From NCBI GenBank assembly GCA_018609945.1, contig JAHENO010000080.1, positions 1-8,690 on the forward strand: a stretch of 8,690 nt of DNA, given 5' to 3'. A program made the position numbers and the translations under genes. The notes below the pieces were generated by a model. It ran no database searches. It was not told the origin of the DNA and saw only the letters and a list, made by a program, of their open reading frames with translations. Of the stretch, positions 1 through 6,052 are shown in pieces (within the stretch, counting starts at the first letter, position 1; the number at the start of each line of letters is the position of its first letter). The DNA comes from Haloarculaceae archaeon. GTDB taxonomy: Archaea > Halobacteriota > Halobacteria > Halobacteriales > Haloarculaceae.

Positions 1-820
1 CTCCGGTATCCTGACGGTCAAGGCCGGCCTCGGCGTCTGGCCGGCGATCCTTGTCGCGACACTGTTTACGGCTGCGTTCGGTGCAGTGATCGCGGTGCCG
101 GCGTTCCGGGTTCGTGGTCACTACTTCGCGCTCGCGACACTCGCTATCGGTGAGCTCATCCGGATCGTGATCAACAACTGGGTGTCGCTCACCGAAGGTC
201 CGTTCGGGCTGACAGGGATTCCCTCCCCCGCGCTCCCGGTGGTCGGTGCGATCGACAGCCGCCTCGAGTTCTATTACGTGACCCTCGCCATCGTGGTCGC
301 CGTCGTCCTCGGGTTCCTGCGGCTGTTGCGGTCCCCGTTCGGCCGGTGTCTGCGGACCATCCGTGACGACGAGGACCTCGCCGAGGCACAGGGATTGCAC
401 CTGATGCACTACAAGGTGACCGCCTACGCCATCTCGGCGGGCATTGCTGGCGTCTCGGGGGCGCTGTTCGCCCACTACCAGCACGTCATCGGTCCCGACA
501 ACTTCGAGATCCACTTCATGGCGGAGATGCTGGTGATCGTCATCGTCGGCGGCTCGGGTGTCATCGCCGGTCTCATCGTCGGCCCTCTCATTTTCATCCC
601 GCTGCCCGAGTTCCTCCGTGCTCTCAATCAGCTCGGCGGCGAGTCCGGATTCGTCGACGCGCTCAGCGAGTCCCGGCTGCTCGTGTTCGGATTGCTGCTG
701 ATCGTCATCGTCATCAAGGCTCCCGAGGGCCTGGCAGGTCGGGTGAAGGCAGCCCTCGAACGCCGGGCCAAGGCTGTCACTCCCGACAGGCCACCGCCGG
801 AAGAAGGAGGTGACGAGTGA
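1..820 (+). CDS. livM: Branched-chain amino acid ABC transporter permease LivM, 5'-truncated
   Basis: This is an inner-membrane permease of a LivFGHMJ-type (HAAT) importer; with a LivH-type partner it would form the path for leucine, isoleucine, valine or a related substrate. The frame is open from base 2, so 272 residues are visible and the start lies outside the window. Several hydrophobic membrane segments are seen. The cytoplasmic coupling (EAA-like) loop is clear at about visible residues 115-145: a GRCLRTIRDDEDLAEAQGL stretch, then the YKVTAYAISAGIAG segment. After it come the FMAEML and IVGGSGVIAG segments and a final hydrophobic helix, all typical of the LivM half of the family. The charged C-terminal tail is rich in Pro and Glu. 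The stop overlaps the next start by one base (TGATG). Relatives carry urea, amides or aromatic acids, so the substrate is inferred; the permease call itself is firm. Confidence 0.93.
   Translation, partial: SGILTVKAGLGVWPAILVATLFTAAFGAVIAVPAFRVRGHYFALATLAIGELIRIVINNWVSLTEGPFGLTGIPSPALPVVGAIDSRLEFYYVTLAIVVAVVLGFLRLLRSPFGRCLRTIRDDEDLAEAQGLHLMHYKVTAYAISAGIAGVSGALFAHYQHVIGPDNFEIHFMAEMLVIVIVGGSGVIAGLIVGPLIFIPLPEFLRALNQLGGESGFVDALSESRLLVFGLLLIVIVIKAPEGLAGRVKAALERRAKAVTPDRPPPEEGGDE
807..814 (+). promoter_or_regulatory. Shine-Dalgarno site of livG
   Basis: GGAGGTGA is a full match to the anti-SD of archaeal 16S rRNA and lies inside the last codons of livM. It sits five bases before the ATG at 820 but only two before the GTG at 817. 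This spacing favours 820 as the livG start. Confidence 0.8.
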
Positions 821-1581
821 TGGCGCTGCTCGAGGTCGATTCACTGACGAAGCATTTCGCCGCAATCACTGCCGTGGACGACGCGACGTTCGAGGTCAGA
901 GACGGCGAGATACTGGGCCTGGCCGGTCCCAACGGTGCCGGCAAGACGGTGACGTTCAACTGCATCACGGGCCAGCTCCAGCCCGACGCCGGAACAGTGA
1001 CCTTCCGCGGGGAGGACATCACCACCTATCCGCCCGACGCGACGGCCCGGGCGGGCATCGGGAGAACCTTCCAGGAGGTCCGCGTCTACGGCGATCTCAC
1101 AGTCCGCGAGAACTTGCAGTTCGCTGCCCAGGACAAGGGCATCGGCCGGATGGTCGCCTCCATCGTCTCCGGGACAGCCGCCACGGAGGTGGAGGCGGGA
1201 CTCGCCGAGCAGGCAGACGGGATGCTCGAGACTGTCGAACTGGACCACTTGGCCGACGAACCAGCCTCGTCGCTCTCGTACGGTCAAAAGAAGATCCTAT
1301 CGTTTGCAGCGGCACTCTTGACCCACCCCGAACCGGACCTGATCATGCTCGACGAACCGATGGCTGGCGTCAACCCGACGATGATAAACCGGCTCGCGGA
1401 GTTCGTTCGAACGTTCCGCGAACGGGGCAAGACGTTTCTGCTCGTCGAACACAACATGCGGCTGATGACCGACCTCTGTGACCGGATGGTCGTCCTCGAT
1501 GCCGGGACGCCCATCGCGTCGGGCCCACCCGAAGAGATACAGGAAAACGAACGCGTCGTCGAGGCATACTTCGGGCCCTGA
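820..1581 (+). CDS. livG: ABC transporter ATP-binding protein LivG
   Basis: This is one of the two cytoplasmic ATPases that drive the importer. It has 253 residues, close to the usual LivG length of about 255. The motifs are in order: Walker A GPNGAGKT at residues 36-43, Q-loop Q85 in GRTFQ, signature LSYGQ at 152-156, Walker B LIMLDEP at 174-180, D-loop AGVN at 182-185, and the H-loop histidine H211 in VEHNM. The GRTFQ stretch and the MAGVNP segment are typical of LivG rather than LivF. After the Walker A threonine the usual second threonine is valine, which is outside the catalytic core of the motif. A GTG at 817 is in frame, but the ATG at 820 has the better SD spacing. The gene overlaps the livM stop by one base and is followed after one base by livF, so translational coupling is likely. 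Confidence 0.93.
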   Translation: MALLEVDSLTKHFAAITAVDDATFEVRDGEILGLAGPNGAGKTVTFNCITGQLQPDAGTVTFRGEDITTYPPDATARAGIGRTFQEVRVYGDLTVRENLQFAAQDKGIGRMVASIVSGTAATEVEAGLAEQADGMLETVELDHLADEPASSLSYGQKKILSFAAALLTHPEPDLIMLDEPMAGVNPTMINRLAEFVRTFRERGKTFLLVEHNMRLMTDLCDRMVVLDAGTPIASGPPEEIQENERVVEAYFGP

Positions 1582-1582
1582 T

Positions 1583-2377
1583 ATGTCCGACACCCTGTCC
1601 CAGAGCAGTGATGCCGCGGAGCGGGATGATGACGGGGAGGGATCCGAACGGACGGACACCTTGCTCGAACTGCGTGACGTCCGCTCCGGGTACGATGGCT
1701 CCGAGGTCCTCCACGGCATCGACATGGCGGTCGACAGTGGTGACATCGTGGCCGTCGTCGGACCCAACGGTGCCGGCAAGTCTACGGCGTTCAAGACGAT
1801 TTTCGGCCTCCTGACGCCGACGACCGGCGAGGTTCGGTTCGGCGGAGAGGTAATAAACGGATACGATCCGCCCGAACTGCTCCGGCAGGGGTTGTGTTAC
1901 GTCCCGCAGGGTCGGTCGACGTTCCCGGAACTGACCGTCGAAAAGAACCTCCAGATGAGCGCCTACCTGAAGGATACCATCGCGGACGACCTGGACCGGG
2001 TCTACGATCGGTTTCCAGCCCTCCGGGAGAAGCGAACGGACAAAGCCAAGACGCTCTCTGGGGGGCAACAGCAGATGCTGGAGATGGCTGGCGGCCTGAT
2101 GATGGACCCGGACCTGTTGTTGCTGGACGAACCCTCGCTGGGTCTCGCACCCCAGATCACCGAAGGGGTCTTCGACCGGATCCAGGCGCTCAACGACGAC
2201 GGCATGACCTTTCTCATCATCGAACAGAACGCCCGCAGGGCGCTCAGGGCGGCACACCGGGGGTACGTCATCGACCAGGGTGAGATCGCACTGTCCGGTG
2301 ACGCCGACGCGCTGCTCGACGACGGCGACGTCCAGCAACTCTATCTCGGCGGTGCTCCCACGGCCACCGACGATTGA
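1583..2377 (+). CDS. livF: ABC transporter ATP-binding protein LivF
   Basis: This is the second cytoplasmic ATPase of the importer, expected to pair with LivG. It has 264 residues, against about 235-240 in bacterial LivF. The extra length is an acidic N-terminal extension of about 25 residues (Asp, Glu, Ser rich), as is common in haloarchaea. Walker A GPNGAGKS is at 60-67, Q-loop Q109 in YVPQG, signature LSGGQ at 158-162, Walker B LLLLDEP at 178-184, followed by SLGLAP. The H-loop position is glutamine (Q215 in IEQNA), which is normal for LivF. The ATG lies one base after the livG stop and has no clear SD, so it probably depends on coupling. The frame stays open 35 codons upstream into livG, but that part only overlaps livG and is not credible. 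It is the last gene of the operon and meets a convergent gene 65 bases on. Confidence 0.93.
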   Translation: MSDTLSQSSDAAERDDDGEGSERTDTLLELRDVRSGYDGSEVLHGIDMAVDSGDIVAVVGPNGAGKSTAFKTIFGLLTPTTGEVRFGGEVINGYDPPELLRQGLCYVPQGRSTFPELTVEKNLQMSAYLKDTIADDLDRVYDRFPALREKRTDKAKTLSGGQQQMLEMAGGLMMDPDLLLLDEPSLGLAPQITEGVFDRIQALNDDGMTFLIIEQNARRALRAAHRGYVIDQGEIALSGDADALLDDGDVQQLYLGGAPTATDD

Positions 2378-2416
2378 TAGTGTCGGTCGTGAATCCGCCA
2401 GTCAGTAGCTGTGGGG

Positions 2417-2438
2417 CGGCGGTCCTCGCACGCCGTTT
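2417..2438 (+). terminator. Weak candidate terminator after livF
   Basis: CGGCG (2417-2421) and CGCCG (2431-2435) can form a five-base-pair stem with a nine-base loop, followed directly by TTT. Two G-U pairs could extend the stem but would use up part of the T run. Archaeal terminators are mainly T-rich runs, so this is weak evidence, though the convergent layout calls for an end of transcription here. Confidence 0.25.
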
Positions 2439-2442
2439 ACGA

Positions 2443-2769
2443 TCAGCCAACTGATAGCTCGTTTTCGTGTTTAAGAACCACAGCGAGGAACGGAGCGATC
2501 TCGTCGAAATTCGCGCCCCGTCGAATCTGCCCGGTGTCAGGATCCCATTCGATGTAGCTGTTCGCAGTGAGTTTCGGCAGGTGGCAGTGGTACAGTACCG
2601 TCCGCAGTTCGTCCGGGTCCTCGTCGTACGTCGCCAACTCCTCCGGCGAGAAGGCGTCCCTGTTGCGAGCACCGTGATCGGATAGCTCGAAGAGGATCCG
2701 GCGGCGGTACGGGTTGCGCAGCGCTTCGAACACGTTGTCGAGCCTTGTCGAATCGGCGGGATATTTCAT
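2443..2769 (-). CDS. Small winged-helix protein, DUF7344-like
   Basis: This is a 108-residue protein that resembles the haloarchaeal DUF7344 group of small winged-helix, probably DNA-binding, proteins. After a short N-terminus it shows the LDNVFEALRNPYRRRILFEL helix pair (residues about 8-29), an acidic linker, then a helix with the characteristic LYHCHLPKLT stretch (about 60-70). A wing-like part follows (YIEWDPDTGQIRRG), then a C-terminal helix. The family usually reads L-H-H-x-H-L-P-K-L at the recognition helix, so the match is good. A TTG six bases upstream could start the frame, but the ATG at 2769 gives the normal family N-terminus. No SD is seen; an ATCATA element about 34 bases upstream might be a TATA box for a very short leader. 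It converges on the liv operon, and a link in regulation is possible but unproven. The target is unknown. Confidence 0.8.
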   Translation of the reverse strand: MKYPADSTRLDNVFEALRNPYRRRILFELSDHGARNRDAFSPEELATYDEDPDELRTVLYHCHLPKLTANSYIEWDPDTGQIRRGANFDEIAPFLAVVLKHENELSVG

Positions 2770-2799
2770 TATCAATCGTCCTGGACGAATCCGGCGGCT

Positions 2800-2898
2800 C
2801 TATGATCCGTTCGAGCCCGAGTTCCCGAATCGCGGGAGATGGTGGTGGACGTCCTGAAGTGGGGTCTCGACCCGGCCGGCGGTCGTGCTCGTGGTCAT
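2800..2898 (-). CDS. Possible 32-residue small protein upstream of the winged-helix gene
   Basis: An ATG at 2898 opens a 32-codon frame ending in TAG, 30 bases before the winged-helix gene on the same strand. The peptide starts MTTSTTAGRVETPLQ and ends in a Gly/Ser/Asn-rich tail; there is no membrane segment or cysteine pair. The ACGAACAG before the ATG looks like many haloarchaeal start contexts, but no SD and no well-placed TATA box were found. It could equally be leader or spacer sequence. Coding is not established. Confidence 0.2.
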   Translation of the reverse strand: MTTSTTAGRVETPLQDVHHHLPRFGNSGSNGS

Positions 2899-3044
2899 CT
2901 GTTCGTTACGGAGCGTGCGGTCCACGGGCCCGGGATACCGTTCGGACGGTCGTTCCAGTACAAGTTGTATTCTCAATACCACGATTGGCTGCACGTTCTG
3001 ACGGAGGTATCAATAAGCTCATGGCGAAGCACTTCGGTATCCGG

Positions 3045-5021
3045 TCACCCGTCGAACACTGTCGCCAGGAGTTTCCGGTGGGCTGCCTGGAGGTGTTGGT
3101 ACAGCGTCGACGGCGCGATGTCCAGCGAGTCGGCAAGCTCTCGTGCGGTCGTGTCCCGCGGGGCGTTGTAGTATCCGGCGAGGAAGGCTGCGCGCAGGGC
3201 GGTCAGCTGTTTGTCGGTCAGGCGGTCAGCGACCCGTCGGCTGATCCCCGCCGCCGAGCGGTCGGAGACATCGACGATCCGCTTCGAGATCAGTTCTGCA
3301 GTCGGAAACGCGCCTTCGAGCACCGTCATCGCGTCCCGCGGGGAGGTCGCCGCCGGAAAGCGGGCGGTAATCGTTCCGGTACCGTCCGCAGCTCTCGCCG
3401 TCCGGATCGTCGCGCCGTATTCGGTGAGCACCCGCAGGGCCGCCTGGGCTTCCCGTATTGTACACTGGAGGAACAACCGGTCGCTGTCGGTTGCGATGAC
3501 GCGCGCGTCGGTGACAGCTGGCACGTCGAGGAGGGTGGCAACGGCGTCGTCCGGAGCGTCCGTGACCGTGACGTATTCTATCACCTCGTCGTCGGTCGGC
3601 ACCACCCCTTCGACGCCGAGAGTCGCGTCGAGCCTCTCCGCGGCGTGCTGGAACCACGTCTCCGTGTCCCGGATCGCGACCCTCAGTTCGACGGCCGTCT
3701 CCCCCAGCAGTAGCTGGCGGTTGTTGGTCGCGTTGATGACGAACCCGACGACCCGGCCGAGGGTCTCGAGAGCGGTCTGTTCGCGGTCGCCGAAGCCGTC
3801 AGGCGTCGGCTTCTCGACGACCAGTGCACCGAAGACGGTGTCGGCATACGCCAGTGGAACTACGAGGCAGGCGTGGGCGCCGTTCGACACCAGCCCGGTT
3901 CGGAGTCGGTCGGGGAGTCGCTCGTGGTCTTCGAGTCGCTGGATCAGTCGGGGGGCGTTGTCCTCGATGGCGGTCGCGACAGGATTGGGGACAGGTAACA
4001 CCCCGTCGGCCCCGGGAAGCGACTCGATGGACTCGCCCCCCTCCCCGACACCAGTCCGGAGGACGACGCTCTCCGGGGACGAATCCCGTTCCCCGATCCA
4101 TGCGCCCACGTAGAACTCCGACGTGGCGAGCTGTTCGCAGACGGTCTCCCCTATTTCCGACCGTGTGGCTGCGTCGACCAGGGCCTCGATGGTGTCCTCG
4201 ACGAGCACGTTGATCCTGTTCAGCGTCGCCAGTTCGTCGCGCTGCCGTTCGAGTTCGCGACGGCGGGCACGGCGCTTTTCCAGTTGGTCGACCCGCTGCA
4301 GCGCCGTCTGGACGTTCGCCGCGAGCACGCGCCCCAGCGAGACGTCGATCTCGTCGAAGGCTCCAACCTCGGTCGACGAGGCGTTCAATACCCCGTACTC
4401 CCCCAGCGGCAAGACGAGTTCGCTCCGGACCCGCGTCTCGGGGTCGTACACCTCCTCCTCGGTGGTGATGTCGTCGTACACCCGGTAGTCGCCGTCGCGG
4501 AAGATCCGCCCGACGAGGCTTCCCTCGACCGGAAAGGACGGGGGTTCGCCGTACTCCTCGACGCCCGGCTCCGTCCACGCGACCGGTTCGAGCGCCTCCC
4601 GTTCGGGGGTGTACAGCCAGAGGCCACTCAACCGCAATCCGATGATACGCCTGGCCGCGTCGACCGCGATGTGGCAGACGTCGTCCCGCGACTCGGCATG
4701 CATCAACTGTCGCGTGGCGTCGTGCAGGTCACGGAGGGCCTGTTCCCGTGCGTTCTCCGCCTGCCGATGGGGGGTTCCGGCAGTCAGCCGATGGCCGGAG
4801 GCCGCCGACTGTCGCGACACCGGGAGCCACCACACCCGACCACGGGCGCCGACTTTCTTCGTGGCTAGGACGTCTTGCTCGGCGAGGCGTGTGAGTTTCT
4901 CGTGTGCGGTCCGACGAGGACAGCCGAGTGCTTCGGCGACCTCGGGAGCGGTAAGCGGCGTTCCGGGACGCTCCTGTCGTTCGAACACCGCGAGGACCTC
5001 CCGAGGAGCGATCGTCGTCAT
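3045..5021 (-). CDS. Bat-type GAF/HTH_10 transcriptional regulator
   Basis: This is a cytoplasmic sensor-regulator of the bacterio-opsin activator (Bat) type, 658 residues. Residues about 5-66 form a winged helix (TAPEVAEALGCPRRTAHEKL, then a KVGARGRVWW wing). Residues about 98-243 form a first GAF-like domain (RIIGLRLSGLWLY ... VRSELVLPLGEYGVLNASS). About 244-275 is a basic, probably coiled-coil linker. About 276-432 is a second GAF-like domain (FYVGAWIGE ... HACLVVPLAYADTVFGALVVEKP). About 440-590 matches the GAF/HTH_10-associated region, and 600-652 is the HTH_10 domain (LTDKQLTALRAAFLAGYYNAPR, then TLYQHLQAAHRKLL). No receiver or PAS domain is visible. The frame is open 62 codons further upstream to a GTG, but the ATG at 5021 begins the HTH normally, has GGGAGAGGA just before it, and has a TATA-like box 30-41 bases upstream. 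The GAF ligand and target genes are unknown. It is not co-directional with any metabolic gene that would reveal them. Confidence 0.88.
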   Translation of the reverse strand: MTTIAPREVLAVFERQERPGTPLTAPEVAEALGCPRRTAHEKLTRLAEQDVLATKKVGARGRVWWLPVSRQSAASGHRLTAGTPHRQAENAREQALRDLHDATRQLMHAESRDDVCHIAVDAARRIIGLRLSGLWLYTPEREALEPVAWTEPGVEEYGEPPSFPVEGSLVGRIFRDGDYRVYDDITTEEEVYDPETRVRSELVLPLGEYGVLNASSTEVGAFDEIDVSLGRVLAANVQTALQRVDQLEKRRARRRELERQRDELATLNRINVLVEDTIEALVDAATRSEIGETVCEQLATSEFYVGAWIGERDSSPESVVLRTGVGEGGESIESLPGADGVLPVPNPVATAIEDNAPRLIQRLEDHERLPDRLRTGLVSNGAHACLVVPLAYADTVFGALVVEKPTPDGFGDREQTALETLGRVVGFVINATNNRQLLLGETAVELRVAIRDTETWFQHAAERLDATLGVEGVVPTDDEVIEYVTVTDAPDDAVATLLDVPAVTDARVIATDSDRLFLQCTIREAQAALRVLTEYGATIRTARAADGTGTITARFPAATSPRDAMTVLEGAFPTAELISKRIVDVSDRSAAGISRRVADRLTDKQLTALRAAFLAGYYNAPRDTTARELADSLDIAPSTLYQHLQAAHRKLLATVFDG

Positions 5022-5050
5022 TCCTCTCCCGGGCGAATTGTCGGCCACGA

Positions 5051-5062
5051 ATGAAAAATATG
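5051..5062 (-). promoter_or_regulatory. TATA box of the Bat-type regulator gene
   Basis: Read on the - strand, CATATTTTTCAT lies 30-41 bases before the ATG at 5021. A start of transcription about 26 bases downstream of its centre would give a leader of roughly ten bases, normal for haloarchaea. It falls inside the upstream open extension, which supports the shorter protein. Confidence 0.55.
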
Positions 5063-5374
5063 CCGTCAACGGCAAGCGGAGCACGGTCTCCCTGTCCGTA
5101 TCAATCCGGAACACTGGTTCACCACAGACGGCCGGGATGGAATCCGTGCCCTCCACCCTGCTCACTCGGAGCTTGCCTATCTTGCACTCTATTTCTGCTG
5201 GCTCCACTGATACGGGCTGGTGTAGCTATTTTTCCATCCGACCGCACGGTGTCCTGCAGGCAATCCGGTAACAGACTACTGCAATCCGTATGAGACGGGC
5301 AGATATCGCTGTTTTCCGAGTCGGCTGCCCGGGAACTGGCGAGGTTTCATCACCTGCGGGGGTGAACGGCACGC
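5063..5374. other. Gene-free stretch between the Bat-type gene and the cupin gene
   Basis: These 312 bases separate two divergent genes. The left edge holds the promoter of the regulator gene. I see no convincing protein or RNA gene. Open frames that run in from both sides lack haloarchaeal composition or family matches. T-rich spots at about 5224-5232 and 5318-5324 could be promoter elements for the cupin gene, but neither is clear. GGGGGTGA at 5358-5365 is the likely cupin SD. Confidence 0.5.
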
Positions 5375-5746
5375 ATGGGATACCACCTGGTCGACCCCGG
5401 CGAGATCGAACCGTTGCCGGACAGACCCTCCGAGACCCGTGACGTGAGCGACGCCGCCGGGATGGAGACCATCGGCATGCGCCTGTACCGCGTCGAACCA
5501 GGCGAGGACATCCCGCTGACCGGTCTGCACTACCACGACCGTCAAGAAGAGGCGTTCTACGTCCTCGAGGGACGGCTCCACGTCGAGACGCCCGACCGGG
5601 AGTACACCGTCGAGCAAGGCGAGATTTTCGTCGCGGAGCCCGAGAGCCCACACCGCGCGTTCAACGACGCCGGCGCGACCGACGACGTCACCGTGCTGGC
5701 TGTCGGGGCACCGTCGGTCAGCGACGGGCATCCGTACGACCCGTAG
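5375..5746 (+). CDS. Single-domain cupin protein
   Basis: This is a 123-residue small beta-barrel protein with both cupin motifs. Motif 1 shows H52-x-H54, E59 and G66 (in HYHDRQEEAFYVLEG). Motif 2 shows G82, P89, H93 and N97 (GEIFVAEPESPHRAFN). The three histidines and the glutamate are the usual metal ligands, so it should bind a divalent metal. In motif 2 the P-x-G turn reads PES, a minor variation. There is no signal peptide, so it is cytoplasmic. The substrate cannot be inferred: single-domain cupins include isomerases, dioxygenases, storage and regulatory proteins. The ATG is preceded at nine bases by GGGGGTGA, a good SD variant, which fixes the start. The gene stands alone, divergent from the Bat-type gene and convergent with the tRNA gene downstream. 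Confidence 0.88.
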   Translation: MGYHLVDPGEIEPLPDRPSETRDVSDAAGMETIGMRLYRVEPGEDIPLTGLHYHDRQEEAFYVLEGRLHVETPDREYTVEQGEIFVAEPESPHRAFNDAGATDDVTVLAVGAPSVSDGHPYDP

Positions 5747-5774
5747 CTGTCCGGTCGGTCACACAGTTTCCCTG

Positions 5775-5807
5775 GCGAGAACCCCGAAGACTGCAGGCGG
5801 TTCTTGC
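5775..5807. repeat. Inverted repeat between the cupin gene and tRNA-Gln
   Basis: GCGAGAACC (5775-5783) and GGTTCTTGC (5799-5807) can pair over nine positions with one G-U pair and a 15-base loop. It lies 29 bases after the cupin stop, in the convergent region with the tRNA gene. No strong T run follows on the + strand. It may be a 3'-end structure of the cupin mRNA or have no role. Confidence 0.35.
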
Positions 5808-5838
5808 TATGTCTCCCCAGAGTGGCGATCCAAACGCT

Positions 5839-5855
5839 GGGGGATTCGAACCTCC
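5839..5855 (-). pseudogene. Orphan tRNA T-arm (tRNA 3'-end remnant)
   Basis: On the - strand GGAGG-TTCGAAT-CCCCC forms a T-stem and canonical seven-base T-loop, with one A-C mismatch in the stem. It begins only seven bases after the 3' end of tRNA-Gln. No D-arm, anticodon arm or matching acceptor strand accompanies it, so it is not a working tRNA. Aligned with the T-arm of the neighbouring tRNA-Gln it matches in 16 of 18 positions (one flanking base included), after which the sequences diverge. It could be a decayed tRNA, a partial duplication, or an old attachment-site scar. Confidence 0.55.
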
Positions 5856-5862
5856 GACGTTA

Positions 5863-5964
5863 TAGTCCCGGGCGGATTCGAACCGCCGTCAGCGGCTCTC
5901 TTTCGCGAACGGGAACCCGAACACGTCCAAAGGCCGCTATGATTGGCCGCTACACCACGGGACT
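5863..5964 (-). tRNA. tRNA-Gln (anticodon UUG) with a 29-nt intron
   Basis: The gene reads from 5964 to 5863 on the - strand. The acceptor strand AGTCCCG pairs fully with CGGGACT, followed by discriminator A; CCA is not encoded. The D-arm (GTGTAGCGGCCAATCAT) is normal, the anticodon stem is GCGGC/GCCGC, the variable loop is TGAC, and the T-arm is GGCGG-TTCGAAT-CCGCC. The anticodon loop of the mature RNA is CTTTGGA, giving anticodon TTG (glutamine). The loop is interrupted after position 37 by an intron. Removing it leaves a regular 73-nt tRNA. Introns in tRNA-Gln(UUG) are known in haloarchaea, which supports the assignment. A TATA box sits at the right distance upstream. Confidence 0.93.
5898..5926 (-). 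other. Bulge-helix-bulge tRNA intron
   Basis: This 29-nt intron shows the canonical archaeal splice motif for the EndA endonuclease. The exon bases CTTT (positions 32-35) pair with AAAG near the intron 3' end, giving the central four-base-pair helix. The 5' bulge is GG^A and the 3' bulge is AG^A, each cut after the second base. The anticodon stem closes one side, and CGTG/CGCG (one G-U pair) closes the other. The intron's apical part contains a CGGG/CCCG hairpin. The motif fixes both splice sites without ambiguity. Confidence 0.9.
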
Positions 5965-5984
5965 GCGACCGGGTGTACCCGTCG

Positions 5985-5993
5985 CTCATACAA
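5985..5993 (-). promoter_or_regulatory. TATA box of tRNA-Gln
   Basis: On the - strand TTGTATGAG lies about 21-29 bases before the mature 5' end of the tRNA, the expected place if transcription starts at or just before the tRNA. Confidence 0.6.
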
Positions 5994-6021
5994 GTGCGTT
6001 ACTCTCCAGGGGCCACAAAGC

Positions 6022-6030
6022 GTTTATTTG
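6022..6030 (+). promoter_or_regulatory. TATA box of the WHy-repeat gene
   Basis: GTTTATTTG is centred about 26-27 bases before the GTG at 6053, with a purine-rich ACAAAG (possible BRE) just upstream at 6015-6020. This spacing puts the transcription start at or next to the start codon, so the mRNA is probably leaderless. The tRNA promoter faces the other way about 30 bases to the left. Confidence 0.65.
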
Positions 6031-6052
6031 TCAGCTATCCTAAGTTCGACGC

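Noticed and set aside
1370..2338. A long - strand frame across livG and livF
   Set aside because: It is opposite two ATPases with complete motifs and has no domain of its own.
1583..2377. Loss of the H-loop histidine in LivF (glutamine instead)
   Set aside because: The VEQN/IEQN form is normal in LivF proteins, so this is not a defect.
2745..3713. A 322-codon + strand frame opposite the Bat-type C-terminus, including an ATG at 3021
   Set aside because: It is Arg/Gly-rich, overlaps well-matched HTH_10 coding sequence, and has no recognisable domain.
5022..5207. A 62-codon N-terminal extension of the Bat-type regulator starting at a GTG
   Set aside because: The winged helix begins at the ATG at 5021, which has an SD-like site. 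The TATA-like box for that start lies inside the extension, and the extension has no family match or typical acidic composition.
5804..6043. Short frames running through the tRNA-Gln region on both strands
   Set aside because: They pass straight through a tRNA with complete secondary structure and have no start signals.
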